From the IMG/VR virus record IMGVR_UViG_3300038454_000106, positions 37,698 to 101,697 of that record: DNA of 64,000 nt; one strand, written 5' to 3'. The position numbers were made by a program, and so were the translations under genes. Shown one piece after another: positions 1-8,261 of the stretch. Source of the DNA: a virus. Every line of letters starts with the position of its first letter. The stretch's first letter is position 1. The notes beneath the pieces are model-generated. The model worked only from the letters and a program-made list of their open reading frames with translations, was not told the origin of the DNA and ran no database searches.

Positions 1-37
1 AGCAAGAGCAGGAGCCCGGCCTCGAAACGCGATGATC

Positions 38-448
38 TCACGCTCGGTTCGTCAAACGTGGATGGTCACCGATGACGAGCTTCGGACATCGGAGGCTCGG
101 CTCGTCGATGCGAGCGTCACCCACGAGCGGCTGCTGAACGATCGCGCAGCACCGACCACAGCACGCGCCGATCGTCCACGGTGGCAGCTTGCTCGGCACG
201 TAGCCGGTGAAGCCGAAGCTCTGTGCGAGATCGACGGCGTAGGTCAATAGCGGCGGGCGTGTGAGGCCAACACTGATCGCAAGGAACCGGTGGCTCATCG
301 AGGTCCAGAAGTAGCAGTGGAAGTCATTGAACAACTGGACCGCATACAGCGTGGACAAGTTCTCCGGCAGCATCGCGGAGGTGACGATGGCATCGATCGC
401 CCGTTGCTGTTCGGGCCCCGGCCTAAGGAGGATCTGGTTGTCTGTCAT
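38..448 (-). CDS. hypothetical protein, 136 aa
   Basis: Unrecognised protein of 136 residues with ordinary composition and a Cys cluster (GACCGRCC) near residue 95. The start at 448 has only a weak purine stretch upstream. It lies leftmost in a leftward string of small genes and may continue an operon beyond the window edge. No function is assigned. Confidence 0.45.
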   Translation of the reverse strand: MTDNQILLRPGPEQQRAIDAIVTSAMLPENLSTLYAVQLFNDFHCYFWTSMSHRFLAISVGLTRPPLLTYAVDLAQSFGFTGYVPSKLPPWTIGACCGRCCAIVQQPLVGDARIDEPSLRCPKLVIGDHPRLTNRA

Positions 449-568
449 GGGCTGAGCCTTGCGCAGAGGTTCCCCATGACGTCAAGCGATTCGTTGCAGC
501 ACGTAGCAGGGAAGATCCACGTGGGTCGCGACGTAGCTACAGCCGGGCCCGATCGACGTGGCGAGGTA

Positions 569-667
569 TCAGTCGGGATCGCGTGGGTAGCCGGTACGGA
601 TCCAGCGTGCCAGGGCAAAGCACGCAGAGCGGAGTGCATCCTTCAGGACGATCCAGGTGTATCGCAT
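569..667 (-). CDS. small protein, 32 aa
   Basis: A 32-residue reading frame beginning MRYTWIVLKDALRS, amphipathic and basic. Its start codon sits 3 nt after a GGAGGG ribosome-binding site, much better than chance. Its function is unknown. It is divergent from the gene at 748 and shares that short intergenic region. Confidence 0.45.
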   Translation of the reverse strand: MRYTWIVLKDALRSACFALARWIRTGYPRDPD

Positions 668-735
668 GCTCCCTCCATGGCCGAGGATGCTTCTCCTGAT
701 CTCTCTTTCTCAACGGCTCCGGATCCGGATTCGGA

Positions 736-741
736 TATGCT
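736..741 (+). promoter_or_regulatory. -10 box TATGCT, leaderless-type
   Basis: TATGCT ends 6 nt before the ATG at 748, so transcription should start at or next to the start codon. The same TATGCT-N6-ATG arrangement recurs before the gene at 31727. Confidence 0.5.
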
Positions 742-747
742 AGGGGC

Positions 748-1020
748 ATGCGTACTACCCACCGCAGCGCCACGACGGCCAAGGGCTGGGGCAGTCGGGC
801 CCCCAAGACCGTTGGAGAGCGCCGAGCGCTCCGAGCACGTTGTGGTCCCCGTGCCTTCCTCGATCCCGAGGGGCTGCGCTTCCCCGTGATCGCGAAGCGA
901 GGACGCTGCCTCCTCGACTGCCAGGGCCTCAAGGCTGCCCTTGGACGGGCCAAGGCGAGGCGCTACCGCAGCATCGTGGCGAAGGCCGAGAGCCTGCTGC
1001 GCCGCGGTTGTGGCGTGTGA
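748..1020 (+). CDS. basic protein, 90 aa, unknown
   Basis: Basic 90-residue protein. Its conserved-looking core CGPRAFLDPEGLRFPV and a second Cys (LLDCQG) precede a helical basic C-terminus. There is no Shine-Dalgarno, only a -10-like TATGCT 6 nt upstream. The stop overlaps the ATG of the next gene (TGATG), so the two are probably translated together. No function is assigned. Confidence 0.6.
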   Translation: MRTTHRSATTAKGWGSRAPKTVGERRALRARCGPRAFLDPEGLRFPVIAKRGRCLLDCQGLKAALGRAKARRYRSIVAKAESLLRRGCGV

Positions 1021-1283
1021 TGGCCCGCCGTCGCAAGGGACGGTCGATCGTCTGCCGGAAGCCCTGGCGCGAGCGGCTCCGGGGCGGCAAGGCCCGTGGG
1101 CGCAGGCCAGCCGACTTCGACCCGAGGCAGCTCCAGATCGGGACCCGAGTTGAGATGGAACACACGGACGATCCGTGCCTCGCGCAGGAGATCGCGATGG
1201 ACCACTTGACCGAGAGCCGCAACTACTACGTCCGCTTGCTGCGGCACCACCTCGACGGTGCCAGTCGGCGCCAGAGACGCTAG
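1020..1283 (+). CDS. DUF5661-like protein, 87 aa
   Basis: The C-terminal half has the pattern GTRVEMEHTDDPCLAQEI followed by AMDHLTE and NYY. This matches my memory of the DUF5661 family, small proteins found in phages and bacteria, of unknown role. The N-terminus is Arg-rich. It starts on the stop of the upstream gene (1-nt overlap) and ends tail to tail with the leftward gene at 1280. Confidence 0.65.
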   Translation: MARRRKGRSIVCRKPWRERLRGGKARGRRPADFDPRQLQIGTRVEMEHTDDPCLAQEIAMDHLTESRNYYVRLLRHHLDGASRRQRR

Positions 1284-1873
1284 TTGCCAGCGGCGATGCG
1301 CCAGAACGTGTAGATCGACCGGCCAATGAACGGATCGATGGGATCATCGAGATGTTCAAGACCCTTGAGGATGCGCAGCCGCCGCTCGGTCACGTAGGGG
1401 TAAGTCACTGCATCGAGCGAAGGAACCGCATCACGCAAGGCTCGCTCGATGGCGTCGGCCACGCGCAGCTCAATGTCAGAGCCCCGCAAGCGTTGGATCG
1501 CGTTCCACCGCTGCACTACCCGCTCTCGTTGGCGCGCGACCGTAAGCCCAGTGGTCCCGCTGCCAAGTGGCACGTTCACCTCCCAGGTGTGAGCGGCACG
1601 GCGCGGCAAGCGGGCCATGATGGTCCACTGGATCTCGTCGTTCCAACCCATGAAGCGAGCGGACTCGGCGGCCGATAGCATCGTCACGCAGTCCTGGCAC
1701 TGCACGCCCATGTTCCCAAGTGCAACTTGCTGGATCATTGCCTCACAGGTATCGCTGGAGACGTCGCTGTACCGGAGCCGTCCACAAAGCACACCGGCCG
1801 CGTCCGACCGATGCACCTGCGTGACCAGCGTGCCAGCCTCCTCTCGGTGGACAAAGACATCGAAGGTGATCAT
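1280..1873 (-). CDS. hypothetical protein, 197 aa
   Basis: Soluble protein of 197 residues with a C-x2-C motif (CQDC) near residue 60 and no recognised domain. Its start overlaps the stop of the upstream gene by 4 nt (ATGA), so the two form one translation unit. Confidence 0.6.
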   Translation of the reverse strand: MITFDVFVHREEAGTLVTQVHRSDAAGVLCGRLRYSDVSSDTCEAMIQQVALGNMGVQCQDCVTMLSAAESARFMGWNDEIQWTIMARLPRRAAHTWEVNVPLGSGTTGLTVARQRERVVQRWNAIQRLRGSDIELRVADAIERALRDAVPSLDAVTYPYVTERRLRILKGLEHLDDPIDPFIGRSIYTFWRIAAGN

Positions 1874-2583
1874 GCGATCCTCTCATTGGAGATGGTCTCG
1901 CGCGGGATGATCACACCGGTATCCTCCTCCGAGTAGGCCTGGACGCTCACGTCCGCCAGGATGCGACGGCCCAGGGCCCGTCCGGTATTGAAGCCCGGGA
2001 AGTCCGGATAGTCGCGCTCGTAGATGTCGAGCACCTTGAGGAGAGACTTCACCACCCTCCAGCATCCTGGATCGGGGCGGCCATCGGTTACATCGAGCGG
2101 TAGGCTTTGATGGACGATACGGCCTTGCGCAGGCCCCTCTGAGAGCACCCTCCACGCGAAGGTCACAGTGTGGGAGTACCTCGGCGCCCAGACGTACCAG
2201 CACCCGAGGAGGTAGGTCCCCTCAGGTACTGGCTCGTACAGGCTGGTCTTCCAGAACCTGTAGGTAGCGCCGCCACCGAACGTGGTGACCAGGTCATGCG
2301 AGGCCAACCAAGGCATCATCTTGCGAGCAACGTCTACGACTTCGCCGCTCACGTTGAGATGGTCGTCGAAACGCATGCAGGCAGCGGCCGCGACGTGGCT
2401 GCGCAGGAACCAAGAGGCGCCATGCGGTAGCATGTACGGCTTACGATCGCCACGTCGGTACCGCGTCAGAGCGTTGTTCGCTTCGTGTGCCTCCAGTTGC
2501 CACACGCTGATCGCGCCCGTCGGGAGCATTGCAACGGTTGCGTCAAAGCCTTCTGCGATGGGAATGTCTGCGGTGTCACTCAT
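1870..2583 (-). CDS. hypothetical protein, 237 aa
   Basis: Unrecognised soluble protein rich in aromatic residues. The start at 2583 (MSDTADIP) is chosen because GAGGAGG lies 7 nt before it. It is translationally coupled to the gene at 1280. No catalytic motif is visible. Confidence 0.65.
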   Translation of the reverse strand: MSDTADIPIAEGFDATVAMLPTGAISVWQLEAHEANNALTRYRRGDRKPYMLPHGASWFLRSHVAAAACMRFDDHLNVSGEVVDVARKMMPWLASHDLVTTFGGGATYRFWKTSLYEPVPEGTYLLGCWYVWAPRYSHTVTFAWRVLSEGPAQGRIVHQSLPLDVTDGRPDPGCWRVVKSLLKVLDIYERDYPDFPGFNTGRALGRRILADVSVQAYSEEDTGVIIPRETISNERIA

Positions 2584-2640
2584 GCGCAATCCTCCTCGTC
2601 GTCATCCATCATTGTCGTCCTCCACCGTCACGATCAACAG

Positions 2641-3009
2641 CTAGTCACAGGTGGACTGGCAACTCACGGGGAATTCCTCCTCGTGGTCGTGAAAAATCGC
2701 GTCCACCCGCCAACATTTGAGTGCTTCCAGCGCAATGAGGCAATCGCTCGCGATCTCCTCGTTGAACGTATGCCCCGCCTCGCAGACGTTCGCCTCCGTC
2801 CAACCGGAACAGCCAAGCTCCGCCGCGTACATCGCCGCGCAATCACCGGTCACGGTCTGCCCACACTGGCTAGCGTCCATGCACAACGTCGTGGTCAGTT
2901 CCTTGCAGAACTCTCGTGGCGACAAGGCCGACCCGGAGCCAGCACCGAGGCTCGAGTCCTCCCCGCAAGCGGTGGCGATGAGTAGCAGCACAATGATCGT
3001 GATCCTCAC
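2641..3009 (-). CDS. Cys-rich lipoprotein, 122 aa
   Basis: The GTG start at 3009 follows GGAGGGACA. The N-terminus VRITIIVLLLIATAC is a short lipoprotein signal with a lipobox ending at the Cys. The mature part contains about eight spaced cysteines (CKEL, LCMD, QCGQ, DCAA, GCSG, VCEA, DCLI, KCWR). This is a layout common in small myxobacterial lipoproteins. It is probably exported and disulfide-bonded; the role is unknown. Confidence 0.65.
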   Translation of the reverse strand: MRITIIVLLLIATACGEDSSLGAGSGSALSPREFCKELTTTLCMDASQCGQTVTGDCAAMYAAELGCSGWTEANVCEAGHTFNEEIASDCLIALEALKCWRVDAIFHDHEEEFPVSCQSTCD

Positions 3010-3064
3010 TGTCCCTCCTTCTTTGTCTTCGCGAACACGAAGCACACCGCCAGTTCCGTCCCCA

Positions 3065-3481
3065 TCACGCCTGCCCCTGCGCCTTCAGCTTTATCCACGG
3101 CTTGCCCGCCAGTTTCTCGGCGCACACCAAGTGGTCACCGCCGATCGGGATGTACTCGACTGGAATCATCAAGCGGTGGTCCTTGCCGTGCTCCTCACAG
3201 GCCTCGGCGAACTTCCCGCCGAAGAACGCTACCGCCGCGGCCTCGCTCGGCCCGAGGTACGGCGATACGAGCACGAGCAGCGTGGAGTCCCCCGAAGAAG
3301 TCACGCCCGTGACTCGTAGCTCAAACGTCTCGCCCTTGCGTACCAACTCGGCGTAGATGGCCATCCCAGCAAACCCTGCATACCAGACCCCGACGATGTA
3401 GTCGGTGGGGTCGATGATCGTCACGGCGGGTGTCCACCTTCCCGCCAGCTTGTCGTTGTCGTCGGCCTCGTCTCGTTTCAT
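3065..3481 (-). CDS. hypothetical protein, 138 aa
   Basis: Soluble 138-residue protein with alternating beta-type segments and no recognised domain. The start at 3481 has GAGAAGG 7-8 nt upstream. It stands between the lipoprotein and the serine recombinase. Confidence 0.6.
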   Translation of the reverse strand: MKRDEADDNDKLAGRWTPAVTIIDPTDYIVGVWYAGFAGMAIYAELVRKGETFELRVTGVTSSGDSTLLVLVSPYLGPSEAAAVAFFGGKFAEACEEHGKDHRLMIPVEYIPIGGDHLVCAEKLAGKPWIKLKAQGQA

Positions 3482-3533
3482 CTGGGAACCTTCTCACGCG
3501 GCTTGACGCCGAGCCAAGCGCCGCTTTCGCTCC

Positions 3534-5309
3534 TCACGCGGCCCGGGGCAGCGCCAAGACCACGATCCGATTCGAGTCCTTCCGCGCACTTCCGGTTGTC
3601 AATTCGGAGTGCTTCAAGAACGAGTTCCGCCGCGAATTGACAATCGCCAAGGCCACGTCTGAGTCGCCCTCGATCCGGAAGATCCGCTTGCGCGGCGACT
3701 TCTTTGGCAGCAGCGTCCCCTTCGGGATCGTCACCGGCGCGAAGTAGAGACCCCCGGGGAAGAGGGCCTCGAAGGCCTGCCGCTTGAGCTTCCGGTCCGC
3801 GCTCTGGAGGTTGTCGCGCATCGCGACGAGGTAACTCCGGACGCCATGCTCGGCCTGCTCGATGGACGCCTCGCGCTCCTTGGGGGCCTTCCAGGCATCG
3901 GCCAGCTCGCGCTCAGCTTCCTTGAGCCGGCCACTCGTCTCCTTGTGCTTGGCGTAGAGCCCGCGCCGATCGTCGACCTGCTCCATGTCCTCCTCGATCC
4001 TACGGAGGCGCTTCCGGAGCGTGCCGATCTCCTTCTGGAGGGCGTCGACGCTGAGGTTCGGCGAGCTGAGTCGGCGCTCCATCGCTGCGCGCACCAGCGC
4101 GACGAGCTGCGCGATGCGCGGTTCGTCCAGCTCGGTCGCGATGCGGCTAGCGAGCGCCGCCTCGACCTCCTCCACCGGCTGGCGAAGGCTCATCGTACAG
4201 ACCGCCTTGCCCTTGCTGGTGTGGGCCGCGCAGCCGTACGAGTAGACCTGCACCCGGCGCCCATTCGCCATCGTACGAGGCCAGCCACGCACGTTGATCG
4301 ACCCACCGCACTCCGCGCAGCGCGCGAGAGATGAAAGCGCGTACTTCACAGCGGGCGATCGCTTGCAGTGCTTCGAGGCTAGGCTCCGCTTCGCACGTGC
4401 CTCCTGCACCGCGTGCCACAATTCGTCATCCACGATGCGGAGACTGGGCGCAAACTTCTCGAGCAGTGGCTCGGGACGCTGGAGACGCTGCTTCTTGCCT
4501 GTGCTCCGGTCCGTGTAGGTCACACCCCACACGACGAGGCCGCGATAGCGTGGGTTGGCCAGCATCTCGTCAACCGTCCTGGGCGACCACGTTCGACCCT
4601 TGCGCTCGGCCTTTCGGTCCGCGTACGGGGGCGGAACCTTGTCAGCGTTGAGGCGCGCGCAGATGAGCCGGGCGCCCATGCCGTCGAGGTTCCAGCGATA
4701 GATCTGGCGCACGACCTGGGCCTCAACCTCATGCACGATGGCAATCGGCTCGCCGTCCATCTCGACGTTGCGATAGCCGTAGCAACCGCCATTGATTGGC
4801 CGTTCTACCTTGAGCCTGCCGCTCGCGATGTCCTCGGCGAACGTGTAGAGCTTCTGCCGTGTGTTCTCGATGATCTTCTTGTGCTCTGCCTCTGCGCCGA
4901 ACGCCTCGACGGCGTTGATGACCCAGTCGGTCGGGTTATCCGCGCGAGTCTCCTTGCGCGTCTGGTAGTAGAAGAGACGGGCCTGCTTGCGCTGGCAGAT
5001 CTCACGGATGAACAATAGCGAGTCAACGATCGTGCGCCCGAGACGTGCGGCATCACGCGCGATCACGATGGAGCCTGGACGGAGCCGCTGCATCATCTCG
5101 CCCAGCGCCGTGCGCGCGTCCCAGTCATCACCGGACACGCCGTTGTCGGCGAAGACCTCGATCGCGAGGCCGGGGAACAGCTCAGCCGCGAACCGGCGCC
5201 CATTTCGTTCCTGGATCTCGATGGTGTCGTCGTCGGCTTTGCTGAGACGGAGCAGGAGACAGACCGTCGGCAGTGACGGCACCGGTTGCAATGCATGGGC
5301 TCTCTTCAC
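3534..5309 (-). CDS. large serine recombinase
   Basis: Large serine recombinase of 591 residues. The N-terminal resolvase domain has the probable nucleophile Ser23 in LLLRLSKADDD, then DNGVSG and the ARDAARLGR helix. A recombinase domain follows, then a zinc ribbon (CAECGGS, with later Cys in SYGCAAH and AVCTM), a long coiled coil at about residues 430-520 and a basic tail. The length and order fit phage integrases of the phiC31/Bxb1 class. The GTG start overlaps the stop of the upstream zinc-finger gene (GTGA). Such enzymes catalyse attP x attB integration. No att site could be recognised. Confidence 0.92.
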   Translation of the reverse strand: MKRAHALQPVPSLPTVCLLLRLSKADDDTIEIQERNGRRFAAELFPGLAIEVFADNGVSGDDWDARTALGEMMQRLRPGSIVIARDAARLGRTIVDSLLFIREICQRKQARLFYYQTRKETRADNPTDWVINAVEAFGAEAEHKKIIENTRQKLYTFAEDIASGRLKVERPINGGCYGYRNVEMDGEPIAIVHEVEAQVVRQIYRWNLDGMGARLICARLNADKVPPPYADRKAERKGRTWSPRTVDEMLANPRYRGLVVWGVTYTDRSTGKKQRLQRPEPLLEKFAPSLRIVDDELWHAVQEARAKRSLASKHCKRSPAVKYALSSLARCAECGGSINVRGWPRTMANGRRVQVYSYGCAAHTSKGKAVCTMSLRQPVEEVEAALASRIATELDEPRIAQLVALVRAAMERRLSSPNLSVDALQKEIGTLRKRLRRIEEDMEQVDDRRGLYAKHKETSGRLKEAERELADAWKAPKEREASIEQAEHGVRSYLVAMRDNLQSADRKLKRQAFEALFPGGLYFAPVTIPKGTLLPKKSPRKRIFRIEGDSDVALAIVNSRRNSFLKHSELTTGSARKDSNRIVVLALPRAA

Positions 5310-5545
5310 GACACAGACTCCTCGTCGTAGCAGCCGCAGGAGATGATCTGGCCGCGGCATCGGGGGCAGCGCTCCATGTCACAACCGGGATGATGGAACC
5401 CGCCGGGCGGCGCACTACAGTCATGACAGTGGCCATCACCAGTGTACGGAATCGGCGTGTCACCGCACTTGGCGAGATCCGGTGCGTTGCCCGGACATGA
5501 CACCTTCAGGAGCATCTCTTGGTTGCAGAAAGCGCAGGTGGCCAT
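5306..5545 (-). CDS. Cys-rich zinc-binding protein, 79 aa
   Basis: Small protein with several CxxC pairs (CAFC, CHDC, CPRC, CGC), which predict two zinc knuckles. It could bind nucleic acid or a protein partner. It is directly upstream of, and coupled by GTGA to, the serine recombinase, so it may modulate the recombinase (for example directionality). That role is inference from position only. Confidence 0.65.
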   Translation of the reverse strand: MATCAFCNQEMLLKVSCPGNAPDLAKCGDTPIPYTGDGHCHDCSAPPGGFHHPGCDMERCPRCRGQIISCGCYDEESVS

Positions 5546-5643
5546 CAGGTCACCGGCTCCTTGAGCAGCGCATCCGCGATGATCTCGGCGAGGGCCGCCG
5601 GAACGGGTTGCAGGATGCGGGCGGTAGCGTTGTGAATTCTCAC
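5545..5643 (-). CDS. 32-aa peptide sharing its tail with the upstream protein
   Basis: The GTG start overlaps the stop of the 5640 gene (GTGA), and its own stop overlaps the next ATG by one base. The C-terminal half LAEIIADALLKEP repeats the end of the upstream protein (LAEMIADHLLKEP). It therefore looks like a duplicated tail turned into a separate peptide. Function unknown. Confidence 0.55.
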   Translation of the reverse strand: MRIHNATARILQPVPAALAEIIADALLKEPVT

Positions 5644-6080
5644 GGGGGCTCCTTGAGCAGGTGGTCGGCGATCATCTCGGCGAGCACGACGAGGAACGGT
5701 TGCCAGTCCTCGGCGTAGCGAAGGGTTCCAACCTCGGCGAGTAGTGGTGGGCCATCGTCCGAGGTCGAGGTCTTGGCCTTGGCCGCACGCACCCGCCGTG
5801 TGGACCGAGCGCTGCGAGCCGCACGGAGCTTGCGGCGAGCGCCCTCCATCACGGCGGCCAGGCGCTCGCGCACCAGCATGTTGAGGCGAGCGTTCGCCTC
5901 GTGTGCCGCGCGCCAAAGTCGCCGGATCGTCGTGTCGGCATCGCCACGCACCTCGGCCTCGACGGCCCTGGCTTCCGCGGTGGCGACCTCGTGCCACTCC
6001 GGTGCGTCGATCGCGGCCTGATCTTCTGTGGTCCAATCGTCAAGCGGGATGATGTCGTCGTTCTTAGGGGTCATGATCAT
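5640..6080 (-). CDS. hypothetical helical protein, 146 aa
   Basis: Mostly helical protein with a basic central segment rich in Arg/Ala and the C-terminal motif LAEMIADHLLKEP. Alternative starts are 6080 (MIMTPK) and 6074 (MTPK); the choice is not decided by a clear ribosome-binding site. It is part of the leftward operon that reaches the serine recombinase. Confidence 0.6.
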   Translation of the reverse strand: MIMTPKNDDIIPLDDWTTEDQAAIDAPEWHEVATAEARAVEAEVRGDADTTIRRLWRAAHEANARLNMLVRERLAAVMEGARRKLRAARSARSTRRVRAAKAKTSTSDDGPPLLAEVGTLRYAEDWQPFLVVLAEMIADHLLKEPP

Positions 6081-6116
6081 TCTCGGTCCGCGAGGGAAGC
6101 TTGAGTAGACCGTCCT

Positions 6117-6536
6117 TCATGACGACGGATCTTCGACGGGCGTGCCAAACATTTGCAGAAGACCCAGGAATCTAGCGAGCACGCGCGCCATGCGACGCAG
6201 TTCACCCGCGTCCGCGTGTGCCGTGTACCACTCCACGAGCCACTCGTGTCCACCCCTGGCACTCCGTTCCGTCTTGTACGCCACGATCGGCTCCCAAACA
6301 GTCTGTTCCCAATCGTGCTTGTCCAGGACCTCGATCGCCGTATCGAACAAGATCGGCTCCCGTCGGAAGTTCTCGCCGTACCAGAGCGTGCGGATTCGCA
6401 GGCCATGCACGGTGTCGTCACCGATGGTGCGATACGCCCGGTCATTGCGTAGGCGATCCCACTCAAGGGCGTCGATTGGTTTGCCGTCGCGGTCGAGATA
6501 CCAGGGCAGCTCATCCTTGTTCGTTCGCTCGGTCAT
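6117..6536 (-). CDS. hypothetical protein, 139 aa, paired with an HTH regulator
   Basis: The N-terminus has the pattern DRDGKPIDALEWDRL and later a W-Y-G-E segment. This resembles a phage-associated small-protein family that I know only by appearance. It overlaps the upstream XRE regulator by 4 nt (ATGA). The arrangement resembles a two-gene regulator or toxin-antitoxin pair, but no toxin fold is recognised. Confidence 0.6.
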   Translation of the reverse strand: MTERTNKDELPWYLDRDGKPIDALEWDRLRNDRAYRTIGDDTVHGLRIRTLWYGENFRREPILFDTAIEVLDKHDWEQTVWEPIVAYKTERSARGGHEWLVEWYTAHADAGELRRMARVLARFLGLLQMFGTPVEDPSS

Positions 6537-6808
6537 CGTGGGCTTCCTTTCTTGGGAACCAGCAAGATCGTCAGCTCGCAGTCGAGCGCATCGGCGAGTC
6601 TTGCCAGCGTACTGACCGACAGGTTCGCGTCGGCTCCAAGGATCTGAGACACACGGCCCGCGGTCACCCCGAGTCGCTTGGCCAGCTCGCGTTGCGTGAT
6701 GCCGCGGCTCTCCAACGCGTCGGCCAGCACCAGCGCGACCGCTGCGAGCGCGCGCTCCTTGACGAACGTCCGGTGCTCCTTGGGGCTACGCTTCCGCGTT
6801 GTCGGCAT
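6533..6808 (-). CDS. XRE-family HTH regulator
   Basis: 91-residue DNA-binding protein. A Cro/CI-type helix-turn-helix spans about residues 36-75 (ITQRELAKRLGVTAGRVSQI), preceded by a basic N-terminus and followed by a short tail. It probably represses its own operon. An AT-richer stretch with TTAACACTTGCATAAACC lies just upstream of its start and may hold the promoter and operator. Confidence 0.88.
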   Translation of the reverse strand: MPTTRKRSPKEHRTFVKERALAAVALVLADALESRGITQRELAKRLGVTAGRVSQILGADANLSVSTLARLADALDCELTILLVPKKGSPR

Positions 6809-6835
6809 GGAGCCGAAGTTAACACTTGCATAAAC

Positions 6836-7024
6836 CTAAAGCAAGTGTCGCTCCTCGACGGTGAGGGTGCGGCCCGTGGCCTGAGCTGCGTACACGCGCC
6901 CGGTCTCGGTCCGCTTGATGGTGTCGACGTAGACCTCGACGGCATGCATGCCGCAGCTCTCGTCCCAGCCGTGCTCACCCTTCACGCGGCCACAGGCCAT
7001 GCAGACGACGGCGACGTTCCTCAC
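6836..7024 (-). CDS. small Cys protein, 62 aa
   Basis: Starts at a GTG overlapping the stop of the upstream gene (GTGA). It contains VVCMACGRVKGEHG and a third Cys (ESCGMH), consistent with a small metal-binding knuckle, followed by a beta-rich tail. Function unknown. Confidence 0.55.
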   Translation of the reverse strand: MRNVAVVCMACGRVKGEHGWDESCGMHAVEVYVDTIKRTETGRVYAAQATGRTLTVEERHLL

Positions 7025-7212
7025 TGGAGCACCACCTCGTGCCACTCCAGCTCGAGATGAACGGCCGCCAGGATCGACGCCTCGATCTTGGCGGCGAGCA
7101 GGCACCGGTCGTCGGCCGTCATGCGGACCCGCGTGGCCATGACGTCGGCGATCCGATCACCCTCCTGGGCAGCTAGCTCGCGGACCTGTGTGGATAGCTC
7201 GATGGTGTCCAT
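7021..7212 (-). CDS. hypothetical protein, 63 aa
   Basis: Short helical protein beginning MDTIELSTQVRELAAQ, coupled by GTGA to the downstream Cys protein. It is divergent from the ParB-like operon across a 140-nt region that contains a perfect hairpin at 7290. Confidence 0.5.
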   Translation of the reverse strand: MDTIELSTQVRELAAQEGDRIADVMATRVRMTADDRCLLAAKIEASILAAVHLELEWHEVVLQ

Positions 7213-7289
7213 CGCTATCGACTAGCGGCCCGCGACGTCATGCGGCGCCCCCAACAGGGGAGGCGTGAGATCCGACGACGAGAGGACCA

Positions 7290-7305
7290 CTCCCGCCGTC
7301 GGGAG
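7290..7305. repeat. perfect 16-nt hairpin (6-bp stem, 4-nt loop)
   Basis: CTCCCG CCGT CGGGAG, 48 nt upstream of the ParB-like start. It is a candidate operator or leader structure and has no following T-tract, so it is not a standard terminator. Confidence 0.45.
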
Positions 7306-7311
7306 CCTGTA

Positions 7312-7352
7312 GACGGGACTCCACGACCTGGATTCAGGAGGAGGGACCCGTC
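7312..7352 (+). promoter_or_regulatory. leader stem ending at the ParB-like start codon
   Basis: GACGGG (7312-7317) pairs with CCCGTC (7347-7352), which touches the ATG at 7353. The strong ribosome-binding site GGAGGAGGGA lies inside the loop and stem. Folding could gate translation of the operon. Confidence 0.4.
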
Positions 7353-8261
7353 ATGGCCGGCAACGGCAAGCACAAGCAGCCCGTGGACGCGCCGAGGACC
7401 AACGTCTTTTGGTGCGACCCGCACCAACTCGTGATCGTCGGGCTCGACACCAGCGATACGGAGGAGCATCCACTCTGGGACGCACGTGGGTTCCAGGAGC
7501 TGGAGGAGTCCTTCGTCGTGAACATCCTCCGCAACGGCGTAGTCTCGACGATCACAGCCCGTTCCGTCGACGGGCAGCTCCAGGTCGTCGAGGGCCGTCG
7601 TCGCGTGCTGCATGCCCGCGAGGCACTGCGCCGGCAGATCGCCGATGGCATCCCCGAGGCCGAGCTACTCCGGATCCCAGTACGGACGATCCGGGGAGAC
7701 GATGCTCACCTCCTTGCGATGAGCCGAGTCGCCAACTCGTTTCGGCGCGAGGAGACGATCCTCGAGAAAGGCTTCCATGCTCAGCGGCTCCTCGCCATGG
7801 GCAGGTCAGAGGCCGACGTGGCGATCACCTACGGCGTGGATGAGACGACCGTCAAGGCGTGGCTGTCCCTGTTGGAGTCCGACACGAACCTCCGCAAGGC
7901 GATCATCGAGGGCAAGGTGTCGCCGTCCGCGGCCTACCGGTTGGCCCGCCTTCCGCATCCGGACCAGCGCAAGGCACTCGAGGAGCTACTGGCCAGCGGC
8001 CACGCTTCGATCCGCGAGGCGCGCCGGGTCACCGCCAAGCGCCGTGGTCACGGCGATACCGTGGGCGCACGGCGCCGGACGCTGCGAGACATGCGCGATC
8101 TCCTGCGCACGGACAAGGAGCCAGACGACTTCCAGCGCGGTGTCGTCGCGGCCCTGGATCTTGTCCTCGGCGCAGAGAGCGAGGGTCTCGATACCCGGAT
8201 CCGACGATGGACGATCGAGGCCGCCGCTCACCGCAAGCAACTGAAGGACAAGCCATCGTGA
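7353..8261 (+). CDS. ParB/KorB-like DNA-binding protein
   Basis: 302 residues. The ParB N-terminal domain carries the box-II-like motif VVEGRRRVLHAREAL (about residues 76-90). A central helix-turn-helix region follows (MGRSEADVAITYGVDETTVK) with the long helical linker typical of ParB/KorB. It opens an operon in which each gene overlaps the next by 4 nt. No ParA lies nearby, so plasmid partition is not shown. It could equally be a phage regulator. Confidence 0.8.
   Translation: MAGNGKHKQPVDAPRTNVFWCDPHQLVIVGLDTSDTEEHPLWDARGFQELEESFVVNILRNGVVSTITARSVDGQLQVVEGRRRVLHAREALRRQIADGIPEAELLRIPVRTIRGDDAHLLAMSRVANSFRREETILEKGFHAQRLLAMGRSEADVAITYGVDETTVKAWLSLLESDTNLRKAIIEGKVSPSAAYRLARLPHPDQRKALEELLASGHASIREARRVTAKRRGHGDTVGARRRTLRDMRDLLRTDKEPDDFQRGVVAALDLVLGAESEGLDTRIRRWTIEAAAHRKQLKDKPS

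Noticed and set aside
7353-8261. ParB-like gene as proof of a plasmid partition system
   Set aside because: No ParA and no repeated parS-like sites in the window; the neighbour is a recombinase.
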